Assembly: GCA_907165065.1 (NCBI GenBank)
Contig: OU015541.1
Location: forward strand, 1,922,001 to 1,986,000
Reading direction: 5' to 3'
Origin: Caprimulgus europaeus
Lineage: Eukaryota; Chordata; Aves; Caprimulgiformes; Caprimulgidae
DNA length: 64,000 nucleotides
Shown: positions 1-10,659 of the stretch, piece by piece
How the letters are laid out: the number at the start of each line of letters is the position of its first letter
Position numbering within the stretch: the first letter of the stretch is position 1
Notes under the pieces: model-generated
What the model was told of the DNA's origin: nothing
Databases searched by the model: none
The model's input: the letters and a program-made list of their open reading frames with translations, nothing else
Made by a program: the position numbers and the translations under genes

Positions 1-44
1 CCCAGCCACCCCCCGAGAGCGGCAGGAGGGACTCTGCCCCGTAC

Positions 45-279
45 CTCCTTGGGCGAGAGGATGGAGATGTAGTCCTCGTAGATCATCCTGGCCTTCTCAT
101 CGATGGTGTGCTTGTTGCACTCGGTTTTGAGCTCCTCGCACGCTAGCCAGAAGAGCATGTTCTCCTCGCTGTACTCAGTCCGCAAGAACTCCCGGAAGAC
201 GTTGCGGCCCGCCGGGCTCTTCATCAGCTTGTCAAAGGACTGTGCCCAGCCCCGGACCTCCTCTGGCGTGGGCTTGGTG
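45..279 (-). CDS. RGS19: RGS19 exon: first half of the RGS domain (partial gene)
   Basis: RGS proteins speed GTP hydrolysis by G-alpha subunits; RGS19 (GAIP) acts on Gi/o/z at membranes. This minus-strand exon encodes residues 59-137, counted from the start at 4195. It opens with the linker and runs into the RGS box: WAQSFDKLM at about 70-78, then SEENMLFW at about 96-103, where the Glu-Glu-Asn contacts G-alpha switch regions in the family, and it ends at ILSPKE. The acceptor is CAG at 280-282 and the donor is GTACGG reading leftwards from 44. The frame enters in phase 2 (a Cys codon split with the exon at 1335) and leaves in phase 0. Human RGS19 has about 217 residues, so roughly 80, including the rest of the RGS box and the C-terminus, lie left of the window. 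Linker residues match RGS19 better than RGS17 or RGS20. Confidence 0.96.
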
Positions 280-1334
280 CTGCCAGGTCCCCGTGGGGAA
301 GGCAAAGGGACAGTGTTATGGCCAACTTCAGAGGGCTGCGATGTCCCCGCTCCATCCCTCCGCGCGTGGCTCGGCCCTGCTCATCCCAGGTCCTATCCCA
401 GGGGGATTGTGCCCAAACACGTCCCCTGTGCTCGTGCCAGGGCTGTTCCTGCCCAGGCTCTGGTTATCACAGAGGCTTTTGGAGGTCACTCACGGGCTCT
501 GTCCCAGCTCCACTCGGCTGGGCTGCAGCGTGGGTTTGGCTCCAGCCGAATTCCCCACGCTGAGGTGTATTTTGGTGCTGGCTTTGCACAAGGGCAGAAG
601 GGAGCAGAAGCCCTTCCCTCCCCGAGCAGCAGCTCTGAGCTGTCCCAGCCAGGGAGAGACCAACATCAGTGCTTCATCCCCCACAGCTGGGGCAGGGAGG
701 GAGGCTGCTCCCCAGCAAATACTCATTGCCTGCTAATTAGCAGTGGCTAATTAGACTCTGCTCTTGGGATGTGACCTGAAAGCTGCTGAGGTTCTTGTGT
801 GCCTCAGTTTCCCTTTGCAAGGGGTCCAAGGGCCTAAATCACAGAGGGCTGCAGTCTGTGGCTCCCAGCTCCCTGTTTCTTGGTGGGAATGGGGCACACA
901 CTGCTGGAAGCAGAACTGGGAACCCCCAAGTCCTGACACCCTGATCCTGCTCCCCATATGTGCACCAGCGGGTGGGATGGGGGGCTGGGTGCCATGGAGG
1001 GTGACAGTGGGGACTGTTAATGACAGAACAAGAGGAAATGGCTCGGAACTGGAAGAGGGGAGGTGTAGATTGGACATTAGGAAGAAATTCTTCCCTGTGA
1101 GGGTGGTGAGACACTGGCCCAGGTTGGCCAGAGAAGCTGTGGCTGCTCCTCCCTGGAAGTGTTCTCGGCCAGGTTGGATGAGGCTTTGAGCAACCTGGTC
1201 TAGTGGAAGGTGTCCCTGCTGCTGGCAGGGGGGTTGGGACTGGATGAGCTTTAAGGTCCCTTCCAACCCAACCCAGTCTGGGGTTCTGTGTTTCTCTGAT
1301 GGTCCCCTCCCTGCAGCGCTGCCCCTGCACTCAC
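280..1334 (-). other. RGS19 intron between linker and RGS-box exons
   Basis: A 1055-bp intron with GT donor (complement of 1333-1334) and AG acceptor (280-282). It is GC-rich unique sequence apart from one CR1 fragment at 1021-1300 lying antisense to the gene. The open frames at 103-750 are GC-driven and show no family resemblance. Confidence 0.85.
1021..1300 (+). mobile_element. CR1 LINE, 3' fragment
   Basis: A 5'-truncated CR1 end. It shows the conserved 'ttaggaagaaattcttc' block, the 'cagagaagctgtggctgctcc' block, and the terminal 'gctttaaggtcccttccaac' followed by a degraded octamer tail near 1290. It belongs to the same subfamily as the copies at 18652, 20512, 43147 and 60818, which share the 'ctagtggaaggtgtccctgc' diagnostic stretch. 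It is antisense within the RGS19 intron. Confidence 0.92.
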
Positions 1335-1409
1335 CACGCTTCACAGTTTGGGATGGTCTCCAGTTTGGTCTCCCGGGACGCCCTCCATGCTCGCTCCCGG
1401 TCCTCGTTC
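1335..1409 (-). CDS. RGS19: RGS19 linker exon
   Basis: A 75-bp minus-strand exon between AG (complement of 1410-1411) and a strong GTGAGT donor (complement of 1329-1334). It completes a split Trp codon from the upstream exon and encodes about 24 residues, reading WNEDRERAWRASRETKL and ending NCEA plus two bases of a Cys codon. The stretch is diagnostic of RGS19, because RGS17 and RGS20 have a different linker after the cysteine string. It links the palmitoylated N-terminus to the RGS box. Phase 1 in and phase 2 out fit both neighbouring exons exactly. Confidence 0.95.
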
Positions 1410-1544
1410 CTAACGGGGAGATGGAAAGGTAGTCAGGGGCGTTGGTGACACAGCCAGACCCCCACCTCGACCCCCTGACTGGTCCTGGCCACCAAATCTC
1501 CTCCATGGGCACCAGCACCTTCCATCTATCTCCTCTCTGACTGT

Positions 1545-1623
1545 GGCAGCACCCAGCCCACCCTGGCACCCGCTGCCCTGGCAGCACCCAGCCCACCCCG
1601 GCACCCGCTGCCCTGGCAGCACC
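1545..1623. repeat. 35-bp tandem doublet
   Basis: Two copies of a 35-bp unit (starting ggcagcacccagcccacc), with one difference between them and a partial third copy. Local tandem duplication in an RGS19 intron. Confidence 0.85.
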
Positions 1624-1804
1624 ATGGCTCCCTTGTGCAATTTCACCATCATTGTGCAAAGGTGTTTCCTGTGCTCGGGCATCGCTGTGGCACGGGGACG
1701 TGTGCCAGGGCTGGAGGGCAGCAGGCAGCAGTGGTCAGTGCTGGCTCAGCTCATGGCAAAGCCGTTGGGAATTGCCACCAATAAACTTCAATAAATAAAC
1801 AGGG

Positions 1805-2008
1805 GTGGCTGCTGGAGCTCAGTGCCGTGGCTACCAGAGCTCAGTGCCGTGGCTACCAGAGCTCAGTGCCGTGGCTGCCGGAGCTCAGTGCCGTGGCTAC
1901 CAGAGCTCAGTGCTGTGGCTACCGGAGCTCAGTGCCGTGGCTACTGGAGCTCAGTGCCGTGGCTGCTGGAGCTCAGTGCTGTGGCTGCCAGAGCTCAGTG
2001 CTGTGGTG
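1805..2008. repeat. 22-bp minisatellite, about 9 copies
   Basis: The unit is 'agagctcagtgccgtggcta' plus two bases. About nine head-to-tail copies differ by a few transitions (cc/ct and tac/tgc variants). Because 22 is not a multiple of 3, the same 22-residue peptide repeat appears in all three plus-strand frames, so the overlapping open frames here are a repeat artefact and not genes. Each unit contains GAGCTC. Confidence 0.95.
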
Positions 2009-2841
2009 TGCTTGGTCCCCGTGTCCCGTTATCACTGTCTCCAGCCGGTGACAGCCCCAGCTCACCCAGGAAGCTGATGTCCAGGGTAGATGGAGAAACA
2101 TAAAGAGCCAGATCCTGCACCCCTGGGACACCCCAGCACCGCTCCAGCTCAGAGGCTGAGTGCAGGATGGTGTCACCAGGGCTCAGGGGTGCCGCTGTCC
2201 CCTGTCCACCCTGTCCCTCACCCCTTGGGTGCTGGTGGCCTCCAGCCAACTTCCCTCCAGCCCTCAAATTTCGGCTCCAGGCCCCGACCGCAGCGTTTCC
2301 TGCTTGCGACACCGTCCCTGGCCCCTCACATGAGATTAAACGTGCCAACTTCTCCCCAGTGGCATGGGTGGCTGCGGTGGGCGAAGCTGTGGCCACCTCC
2401 CTCCCCATCCCACCCCTGGGGCTCACTGCCCGGCACGCCTGAGCCCCAGAATGGTCAGCACCAGTCGCTGCCTGCTCCAGGAGCAGGGTCAGGGGTGATT
2501 TCTGTCCCTTCTCTACTCAAGGATCTTGCAGAGATGGAGGAAGGACCTAGAGAAGGGCCACCAGGTTGGCCTGGGGCTGACTGAGGTGCAGCGTGGGTTC
2601 GTGTGGGGCTCAGCTCCAGGGCTGATGACTCCTCCAAGCTCAGCCCTGTCAGTGAAGCCCAAAGCTGCTGCAAAGCCTGAAGCCATCAGCCATCTCAGAG
2701 CGAGCTGATGCTGAGGATGGAGAAGAGCTCATCAAAATCTGGGTTATTCAGAGAAGAAGGAGCTGGGGGTCCTCAGAGAGGATGGGAGATGCAGCCGCAG
2801 GGAAGTGGCTGGTTGTGTCCTTGGCTTTGGGCAGCACTGGG

Positions 2842-2960
2842 GAGTTGGAAAGGACCTTAAAGATCATCCAGTTCCAACCCTCCTGCTGTGGACAGGGTCA
2901 CCAACCACTCTGCAGCTGCTGCTCCGAGGCAGAACTGCCCAGGGAGCTCCCATGGACAAG
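2842..2960 (-). mobile_element. CR1 LINE, short 3' fragment
   Basis: Starts with the CR1 3' end read backwards (gttggaaaggaccttaaag), continues through 'ctgtggacagggtcaccaac' and fades near 2960. Its first 68 bases are the inverse of the 3' end of the neighbouring plus-strand copy at 3021-3454. Confidence 0.85.
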
Positions 2961-3020
2961 AAAGGAGCACAAGAAATCTCTGCTGATGCTCAAATGAGCC
3001 ACTGCTCCCCAAAATCCCCA

Positions 3021-3454
3021 GCTCAGAGGGCTGGAGCACCTGTCTGATGGAGAAAGGTTGAGGGAGCTGGGCTTGTTTAGCTTGGAGAAGAGAAGGCTCC
3101 AGGGAGACCTCACTGTGGCCTCCCAGTGCTTGAAGGGAGCTTAGAAACAGGAGGGAGAGCAACTTTGTACATGGGCAGAGAGTGACAGGACAAGGGGAGA
3201 TGGTTTTAAACTAAGACAGGGGAGATTTAAGTGAGATATTAGGAGGGAATTTTTCACCCAGAGGGTGTTGAGGCCCTGGCCCAGGTTGCCCAGAGAAGCT
3301 GTGGATGCCCCATCCCTGGAGGCATTCAAGGCCAGGTTGGATGGGGCCCTGGGCAGCCTGATCGAGTGGTTGGTGACCCTGTCCACAGCAGAGAGGTGGA
3401 ACTGGAGGATCTTTAAGGCCCTTTCCAACCCAAACCAGTCTGTCATTCTATGAT
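3021..3454 (+). mobile_element. CR1 LINE, 3' fragment
   Basis: Contains the ORF2 C-terminal blocks of CR1 ('agggctggagcacct', 'agcttggagaagagaaggct', 'gacaggacaaggggagatgg', 'cagagaagctgtggatgccc') and ends 'ccaaaccagtctgtcattct' at the octamer-like tail. The reading frame is broken. It lies antisense in an RGS19 intron. Confidence 0.94.
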
Positions 3455-3966
3455 CCCTGTGCACCAGGAGATGTCCAGCCCCAGCAGAGCCATTAGTGCA
3501 GGACACGAGCAGGGTTTCCCAGTGCCACCTCCTGCTCTCTCTGTTTTAAAAGCTTGGGCAGGACTCGGTGCAGGGAGGCTCAGCTTGGTTTGGCTTTGCA
3601 AGCTCACTGGGCTCCATGCAGAGGAGAGCAACACACCATGGCCCCACTGCTGCCCATCTGCCCCAAAACACCATTTACACCATTTCCAACCACAGCACCC
3701 ATTTGGCTTTTGAACCCCAACCCAACACACACACTCCAGCAGCCCAGAGGCTCCATGAGCAGAGCTGGCTCCATCCCAGCTGCCCTCCTGCACCCACTGC
3801 CCACAGTGCCACGTTGGCACTGGGACCTGCACCGATGGGCTGTGGAGCACCCAGGGGTGGGGGCTGCCATGGGAACCCATCTCCCTTGAACATGGGCACC
3901 AGCTTGGGGAGCAGCTGTGTCCAAGCACTTGGTGCTGCAGGAGGACCAGCAACACTTGGGTGACCC

Positions 3967-4017
3967 TCACATCTCCCCTCCTCACATCTCCCCTCCTCAC
4001 ATCTCCCCTCCTCACAG
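3967..4017. repeat. 15-bp tandem repeat, about 3.4 copies
   Basis: The unit is ctcacatctcccctc, identical in consecutive copies. The repeat ends 77 bases inside the intron from the cysteine-string exon donor. Confidence 0.93.
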
Positions 4018-4094
4018 CACCCTTGAATATCAGACACTGAGGTGGGTGGGTGATGCTGGCTGGTCCTTGGGCTGGGGTGGGTGGTGGGACGTAC

Positions 4095-4195
4095 CAGGAG
4101 CAGCTGCAGCAGCAGCACCAGCAGAAGCAGCAGGCGTTGGGGCGGTGGTTGCCGGCGGGTTGCACCGTTGTTGGAGAAGTCTCATGCCGGGACAT
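4095..4195 (-). CDS. RGS19: RGS19 N-terminal coding exon with cysteine string
   Basis: The exon spans 4095-4231 (acceptor TTGCAG, complement of 4232-4237; donor GTACGT). From the ATG at 4193-4195 it encodes 33 residues beginning MSRHETSP and ending ACCFCWCCCCSCS, plus two bases of a Trp codon. The cysteine string is the RZ-family palmitoylation site that anchors the protein to membranes. The start was chosen because it aligns with the internal Met of the human protein (MSSHDTA) just before the string. The frame stays open upstream to the acceptor (YAGPASAETPLP), so an upstream exon could extend the N-terminus, as in human, but none was found. The context around this ATG is weak (C at -3, T at +4). 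The same bases are also open in a second frame (see findings). Confidence 0.92.
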
Positions 4196-4231
4196 CGGAA
4201 GGGGTGTCTCTGCGGACGCGGGTCCTGCGTA
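4196..4231 (-). other. RGS19 exon 2 sequence upstream of the probable ATG
   Basis: These 36 bases belong to the same exon. They are 5' UTR if translation starts at 4195, or 12 codons (YAGPASAETPLP) if an upstream in-frame exon exists. Reading back, the exon boundary lies in phase 0. Confidence 0.75.
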
Positions 4232-4350
4232 CTGCAAGGCAGGAGGGTGGGCAGCAGGTGAGTGACCTGTCCATGATCAGCCTTCCCCCACGTGCCAGCA
4301 CCCCGAGGTAAACGAGGGACCCCCACGTAGTGACTTGCTGGGGTTTACTT

Positions 4351-4776
4351 TCACAGAATCACAGAATGTCAGGGGTTGGAAGGGACCTCGAAAGCTCATC
4401 CAGTCCAATCCCCCTGCCGGAGCAGGAACACCGAGATGAGATCACACAGGAAGGTGTCCAGGCGGGTCTTGAATGTCTCCAGAGAAGGAGACTCCACACC
4501 CTCCCTGGGCAGCCTGTCCCAGGGCTCTGGCACCCTCACAGTAAAGAAGTTCCTCCTCAAATCCAAGCGGAACCTCCTGTGTTCCAGCTCACACCCATTG
4601 CCCCTTGTCCTACCACTGGTCACTACTGTGAAGAGCCTGGCCCCATCCTCCTGACACTCACCCTTCATATATTTATAAACATTAATGAGGTCCCCCCTCA
4701 GCCTCCTCTTCTCCAAGCTAAAGAGCCCCAGCTCCCTCAGCCTCTCCTCATCAGGGAGATGCTCCACTCCCACTAC
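4351..4776 (-). mobile_element. CR1 LINE, 3' fragment with ORF2 C-terminal remnant
   Basis: Begins at the reversed octamer tail (tcacagaatcacagaatg) and runs back through the ORF2 C-terminus. On the minus strand about 125 codons remain open (4396-4773) with the CR1 signature [19 protein letters not shown] and [19 protein letters not shown]. 5'-truncated, so not mobile. Same orientation as RGS19. Confidence 0.95.
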
Positions 4777-5687
4777 TATGGGCTCCCACTCGCCATCCTG
4801 GCCAGCGGTCGGTCACCACCTCACCTGCGTCCCAGCCTCATACACGATGGACGGGGTTGGGTCGTGCTTCGGGGGCTCTGCTGCTGCTCCGTGGTCCTCC
4901 CAGCGCGCTGGCGAGCCGCGTCACCGAGCCCCCCCGGCTAACGTCCCTGCCGCCTCCCGGCCGGAGCCTGTGGGGAGGGACAGCAGCGGCACCGTGTTAC
5001 CGTCACACAGGGACCCCCCGGCTTTGGGCAGCTTGAGGGGGGCTGCTCCACACCAAGGAAAGCCTTTGGCAGGTGGAGGGCTGGGGCACGGCCCCCCAGG
5101 AGAAAGGGTGCAAGGAAAGGAAGTGGGAAGGAAAGGAGGAGGAGAAACACAGCAGCAGACGCTCTGCCAGCCCCACGCTTCGCCCAGGACCCCTTCCCAT
5201 GCTTTGGTGGGGATGCCAAAGCCTGCAGGCAGCAGTGGGGCCGGGCAGGATGCGGGGCTCAGCACCCCCTGGCCATGCCCCATGCCATGGGGAAGCGTGG
5301 CCGGACACCCCCCAGCGCGTTCGGGTCCGGGATGAGGAAGTGGGAGCTGCTCCATGGCATCATGTGAGTGGAAGGAAACGGGGTGACGGGTGGTGGAGGA
5401 GCTTCCACAGCTCAAAACTCACCCCAGGCCAAGCATTGGCCATGTCCAGCGCTCAGCACTGCTGCTGCAGAACAGTCCCCCCGTGCCCACAGACCTGCCT
5501 GTCCCTGCCTGTCCCCTCCTGTCCCTGCCTGCACCATTGCCCCAGCCTGGAGCAGGGTGCTGCTGGGGCTCAGCACCCACCTCCATGCAGGGTGCTGGTA
5601 AGGATGTGGTCACAGCTGGCTCTCCCTCCCTGAGCCCCACTGAGGGTGTCAGGCAGCAATCAAGGTCCTTCCTCTGCCAGAAGGAGG

Positions 5688-5755
5688 GACAGGAGTGGGG
5701 GACAGCGGGACAGGAGCAGGGGACAGTGGGACAGGAGCAGGGGACAGCAGGACAG
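5688..5755. repeat. 21-bp tandem repeat, about 3 copies
   Basis: Unit gggacaggagcaggggacag plus one base; three copies with small changes, G-rich on the plus strand. Confidence 0.88.
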
Positions 5756-6045
5756 CAGCCTCAGCCCCAGTATCCCTGTGTCGAGCTGTGCCAGGTCTCA
5801 TCACCTCATGTCCGAGTCCTGCCACTGACTCAGTGAGAGGGATGGAGCCAGGGCATGGGACAGGGCTGTCCCCGGAGCCGCCCCTAAGCCCATGGCTACC
5901 CCGGTGGGTGCAGCCCCCCTGTCCCCAGCCCAGCCATCACCTTCTGTCAGCTCCTGGCCCGGGCCCTGGCAAACCCTCCCGCTGGCTCCCATGGCTCCCG
6001 CAGGAACGAAAAAGGAGAGAGTCTGCGTTTCGCTCCCAATTGTCC

Positions 6046-6055
6046 CTATTTATAG
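6046..6055. promoter_or_regulatory. MEF2-type motif CTATTTATAG
   Basis: Matches the CTA(A/T)4TAG consensus exactly, inside RGS19 intron 1. A single short motif; function is a guess. Confidence 0.25.
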
Positions 6056-8545
6056 CCCCGAGTGCTGGCAGGACGGCTGTGACCTTGTCACCTGCCTCAG
6101 CAGCAGCTCTGCCCCTCTCACACTGCGCTGCCCTCCCGTCCCTTTCACCTCCTGCGTTTTCCCCTTTCCTCCCCCTGGACCGACCATCTTCCACTCCTGG
6201 TGCCCCCTCTTCCCCCTGCCCACCCATGGTGACATCCCGCTGTGGTGCCACGGCCACACTGCCCAGCCCAGGGCTGCTGGGGAGCAGTTGGGGGGCTGCA
6301 GCCCCATGGTGTGGGGTGAGCCAGGCCCTGGGCACGGCTCCCAGCGGGGCTGTGGCACTAATTACAGCAAGCGGTGATCAGGCTGTGGGCACAGGGCGAG
6401 CAGGAGGAAAACCTGAATTCTGGGACAATCCTGCTGCCTCCCAGCCTGCCCCAGAGCAGAGGCAGCTCTGGGGTGAGGATGAGGGGTGGCCAAGGGACAG
6501 GGGCGTGGGGATAGCACGTGGCTTTGCTCCAGGGGGACTCACTTCGCTTCTGCAGCTGGTGCCCAACCTTGGCCAGAGCAGATCCACAAGCGACTGAGCT
6601 GAAATACCCTGGAGAGGTGGCGGGATGGAGCAGCAGCCCCCAGGGAGGAGCTGCCCATCCCCAACCCCCCAGGGAGCACTCAGCACCCAGCCAGGAGGCA
6701 GGACCAGCTCGCTGCCCATCCCGAGTGCTGTGGCACCCACCTGGGGACACCTGGGCTGCAGGGAGTGGGACAGGAAGGAGAAGGGAGGTGTGGGGCTGCA
6801 AATGTCCCCCCCTGGCCCACAGCACCGAAGGACAATGGCAGCTCACTCTGGATTTGTAGGGCTGGTTTCCCAGCCCCATTCACCCCTTAACACCCCTGCA
6901 GCATCCCACCCCACCGTGCTGGCAGGGACCCTCTGCCATGGGGCGGTTTCTGGCTGCCCTGGGGACGGGCACTGCTGTGGGGCTACCGCGGCTGGCTAGT
7001 AAGGAAGTCCCGAGGGGTGACGGAGCCTATAAATGCCGGGGGAAGGTGAGGGTGCGCCTGTGAGGCTGTGAAAAGAGGAAGGCTGGCAAAAAGAGAGAAG
7101 AGAGGCCCCCAAAGCCACCCTGGCCTGAGCCCCATGAGCTCCCCAAGCCCCCCATGAGCCTTTGCCAACCCTGCTCAGTGTCTGGGGCTGCAGCACCCAG
7201 GCTGGGTGTCCCCAGGCACTGGTGTCCCCAGGCTGTGCCAGCTCACATGCCTGTGATGTCCTTGCTGAGCCTGGCACCACCCCATCCTCTCCCCAAATGG
7301 AGAGAGGAGCCCCCATGCCACTGGACAAGACAAGTGCTCCCCAAAATGGTTTTTGAAGGGAAACCTCCCCTTCCACTGGACTGTCCCTTGTTGGGACGCT
7401 GGGTCAGCACTGTCCCATGCAGCCACACACAGCTCACCCTGGGCAAAGCTGTTGCCAAAATCACCCTGTGCCTGTTGCCAGAGGAGTCATGGCACTGGGG
7501 TGATGGCAGACACTAGCCACAGGGATGCCACCCTCCATGCACCCCGCTTTCCCTGAGCACCCTGGCTGGGGATGATGCCTCGAGCAGTGTGGCATCACCC
7601 TCCAGCCACCCTGCCTCTGCCAAGTGGGGACAAAGTGGCACCGAGCCCCCATGGTGCCCACCCGACCCTGTTCCATGGCTGGTGGGAGGCTATGGGGGAT
7701 GTGGGGGGAGCTGGTGGCGGTGTGACCGTACCTGCAGCCTGGCCATCATGGTGACGGCAGCGGGTGCCAGCCAGGGTGACCCCCGGCTGGCTCAAGGGGT
7801 GCGCGGCATCGCCAGGACCGCCGGGTCTGAGGTCAGGGAGATGGGAGAGAAAAGAAGAGAGAAAGAGCAAAGCAAAGCAGCCGAACACATCCTCTGACAG
7901 GAAAGGGAGTGGTAAGGGAAGTGGCAAACTCAACCGAAGAGTTCAGACCTTTTTTGGGAAAACCCCGGCAGGGCCCGGCCGCTCTCCTCGTCCGGCCGCC
8001 CCGACGGGGCAGGACCGGGGCAGAGCGGGTCCCATCGGCACCTGAGCCAGGACATCCTCCTGCTTCCCACCCCTTGGCTGGATCTGGTGCTGCTACCGGC
8101 ATGAGGGTGGCCAAGCCAGGGCTCCTTGGCCAGGACGGGCACTGGCCATGTTGCCGGCTGCAGTGAAGCATCTTGGAGACAGCACAGACACGCTGGCACT
8201 GGAACAACCCATGGCCAAGGAATTGGCTTTGCCAAGGAGTGTGGGGCAGGACACGTCCCCAGGGTGGCCATGGGTTGGTCCCCAGCACCGGCTGAAGCAG
8301 CTTCAAAGCGATGGTGCTTTCCACCACGCTGTGCCCTGGGTGTCCCCAGGGCCCCAGCGCCGCCCGTGGGGCGAGGACACCGGCAGTGGGGTGGGCAGCG
8401 AGGGAAGGGGCTGGTGGCAGAGGGTGGGCTGAGTCAGAGCCTCCCAGCAGCATCGTCCCTGCGAGGCGGGGATGTGCCAGCCTGCCTGCCACGCAGAGCG
8501 GAGCCCGGCTCCCTCGGCCAAGAGTGACTCACAAAGTTCTTTGGG

Positions 8546-8608
8546 TTTTTTTTTTTCCCTCTTCAAAAAGAAAAAAAAAAAAGAAGAAGAAGAAGAAGAG
8601 AGAGAAAT
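8546..8608. repeat. Poly-T / poly-A / (AAG)n low-complexity tract
   Basis: A run of T, a short spacer, a run of A and then about six AAG repeats followed by GA repeats. The T and A runs can pair. Confidence 0.9.
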
Positions 8609-8802
8609 CAGAGAAATCAGATGATGCCAAACCTCTGTTTCCTTGATTAAATTTGCCCTCGGTACCACTGTGGGCACAGGGGGCTCCAACCCCGGCACCA
8701 AACCAGCAACTGAAACTGGTCGGTGGTTTCTGGCAGCGGCTGCCCCCTTGCTCGCACGGGCTCATGCAGGTGGAAAAGGGGAGACAGAAGAAGAGGGGGA
8801 TG

Positions 8803-8837
8803 CTGGCACCCCTGGCACCCCTGGCACCCCTGGCACG
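8803..8837. repeat. 9-bp tandem repeat (ctggcaccc)4
   Basis: Four consecutive copies of ctggcaccc, the last one imperfect. Confidence 0.9.
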
Positions 8838-9932
8838 CTCCCCCGGCACCGCGGGGCTGGGCTGGGTGCCCGGCCATGGCACGTGCCCGTTATCAGCCCA
8901 GCCCAGCACAGCCACTTCCCCAGGGACACCGAGCTGTTATCTCCTCTCTTCCCAACACCACATACCCCAGCGCCCAAAAACCAACACAGTCACACTGCCA
9001 CCACCCCCAACCCCACCCAGTCCGGATGGAACCCCCCCCCCAGCACCCACAATTCACCCTGGGCTGTGGCAGCCCCTTTTTCTGCCGCGGCTGCTGTCCC
9101 TGCGGGCGCCCAGCACCGCTCCGCTTCTCCAGTCACCTGGAGCTCATTGATTTTCCAGACTCATTTCCAGGATTCCTTTCCCTAGAGCCGGGGGATGCCG
9201 GGATGTGGCCGCGTTCCCACAAGGGAGTCCCCAGCACCCCCAGCTCGCCGGCCGTGGGGCACCCACCCACCAGCACCCAGGATATTGTTATTCTCCGGTC
9301 ACATCCAGCCATGACAGGAGCTCTCTGCCCCAGGAGGGACCTTCTCCTCCTATTTTATGGGTCAGAACCAGGAGGGGACCTTTGCTCCTCATCACAGACC
9401 CCATGGGGATCAACACACAAACCCCTGTGGTGACAGTGGAGTGACTGTCCCTGGCCAAGCCACCAGCACGGCTGAGCCCCCCCACACGCCAGTGATGCCT
9501 TGGTGGGAGCAGCACCGGATCCAACCCCGCTCCGTGCCTTGGAGAAGCTGCAAAACCCCCCTCACCTGCAGGACTGGCCATGCTGGGTCAGTGCAGACAT
9601 TGCTCCTCAGCCCTGCACGCTGCTGCTGGATTCTCCAGTGGCTAATAAAGGCTGAGCCCAGGCTGCAGCTTCCCTGCCTCCTCCCTGCCTTTCTCCTGGG
9701 AGGGACCCAGCACCTCCAACCTCTGCCAAATTCGGATTAAACCAGCCACCGAGCACAACCAGCCACGAGCCAGCCCGGCACGCAGCCCTGGTGGGTGACG
9801 GGGACCCCAGGGGTGACAGTCCCCTCTGTGGGGGTTACCCCATGGGCAGGCAGTGCCGCTGAGCCCCACAGCTGCCACCCGCCCCCGCAGCCTGTCCCAG
9901 CCACCTGCCAGCGGCACAGGAAGTTTTAGGAA

Positions 9933-9942
9933 CTATTTTTAG
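9933..9942. promoter_or_regulatory. MEF2-type motif CTATTTTTAG
   Basis: Exact CTA(A/T)4TAG match in RGS19 intron 1, about 3.9 kb from a second such site at 6046. Confidence 0.25.
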
Positions 9943-10659
9943 ACCCAGCTTTTTTCCCCCCTACCTTTAGCAATCTACTAGAAAACGACTGCAGAGGGGA
10001 CGCTCAAACCCCTCTGCTCTGAGGGGATGGCGCTGGGCTGACCCCCATAATATGGGCATGGAGATGCTGGGGTCATGGGCACCAGCCAGGCTGGGGTCCC
10101 ATTGGGACGAGGGGACGTGACACTCACGTGGCTGTGCCGTGGTCACGTCCCTGCCAGGCGCGTGTGGCTGGTCACGCCGGCAGATGTGGCCGCGCACGTG
10201 GTGGAGGGAGCGGATGCCTTTGGGGGAGTTCCTCTGCCCAGCTGTGATTTTTCTGCCATCCCCTGAGACTGGAAAGGCAGGTCCTGGCGATGGGAACTGG
10301 GAGATGCTGCAGCGTGTCCCAACACCTCCCTGGTCTTTCACACCATGAGGACAGACAGCCCTGTGGACACTTCTCCTGCTGGGGTGAGGACGATGCTGGG
10401 GTCCTTCTCCAGACCAGCCATCTCCTCTGCTCCATGCCCCTCTCCTTGCCTACAACCAGAGTGTATTTCTGCATCCTCCAAGCCAAACTTCACCACAAGC
10501 CCCACCAAAAGGACAGGACAAATCTCTCCAGCACCCATTGGAAAGAGGCAAGAGGACTCACAGCCCTACCCCGGTGCAGCTGCCACGGCTGAGATGGCCG
10601 TGACACGATGGGCACAGTGCTGCCAGCACCCTCCCCTCCAACCTCAGCTCTTGCACAGA

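Larger units (their letters stand above)
1410..4094 (-). other. RGS19 intron between cysteine-string and linker exons
   Basis: A 2685-bp intron with a GTACGT donor (complement of 4089-4094). It holds a 35-bp doublet (1545-1623), a 22-bp minisatellite (1805-2008), two CR1 fragments in inverted arrangement (2842-2960 and 3021-3454) and a 15-bp tandem repeat (3967-4017). The rest is GC-rich unique sequence with no further exon that I can recognise. Confidence 0.8.

Noticed and set aside
751-1659. 302-codon minus-strand open frame overlapping the RGS19 linker exon
   Set aside because: It uses a different frame from RGS19, runs through introns and an antisense CR1, and its apparent length reflects GC content. 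Only its short exon part matters, for the overlapping-frame finding.
45-4195. RGS20 or RGS17 instead of RGS19
   Set aside because: The linker WNEDRERAWRASRETKL fits RGS19; the paralogues have a different segment after the cysteine string.
5695-6597. 300-codon plus-strand open frame
   Set aside because: It overlaps a G-rich tandem repeat and GC-rich intron; Pro/Ser/Gly-rich low complexity without any domain.
7020-7035. TATA-like box (cctataaatg)
   Set aside because: Isolated motif inside an RGS19 intron with no initiator or exon behind it.
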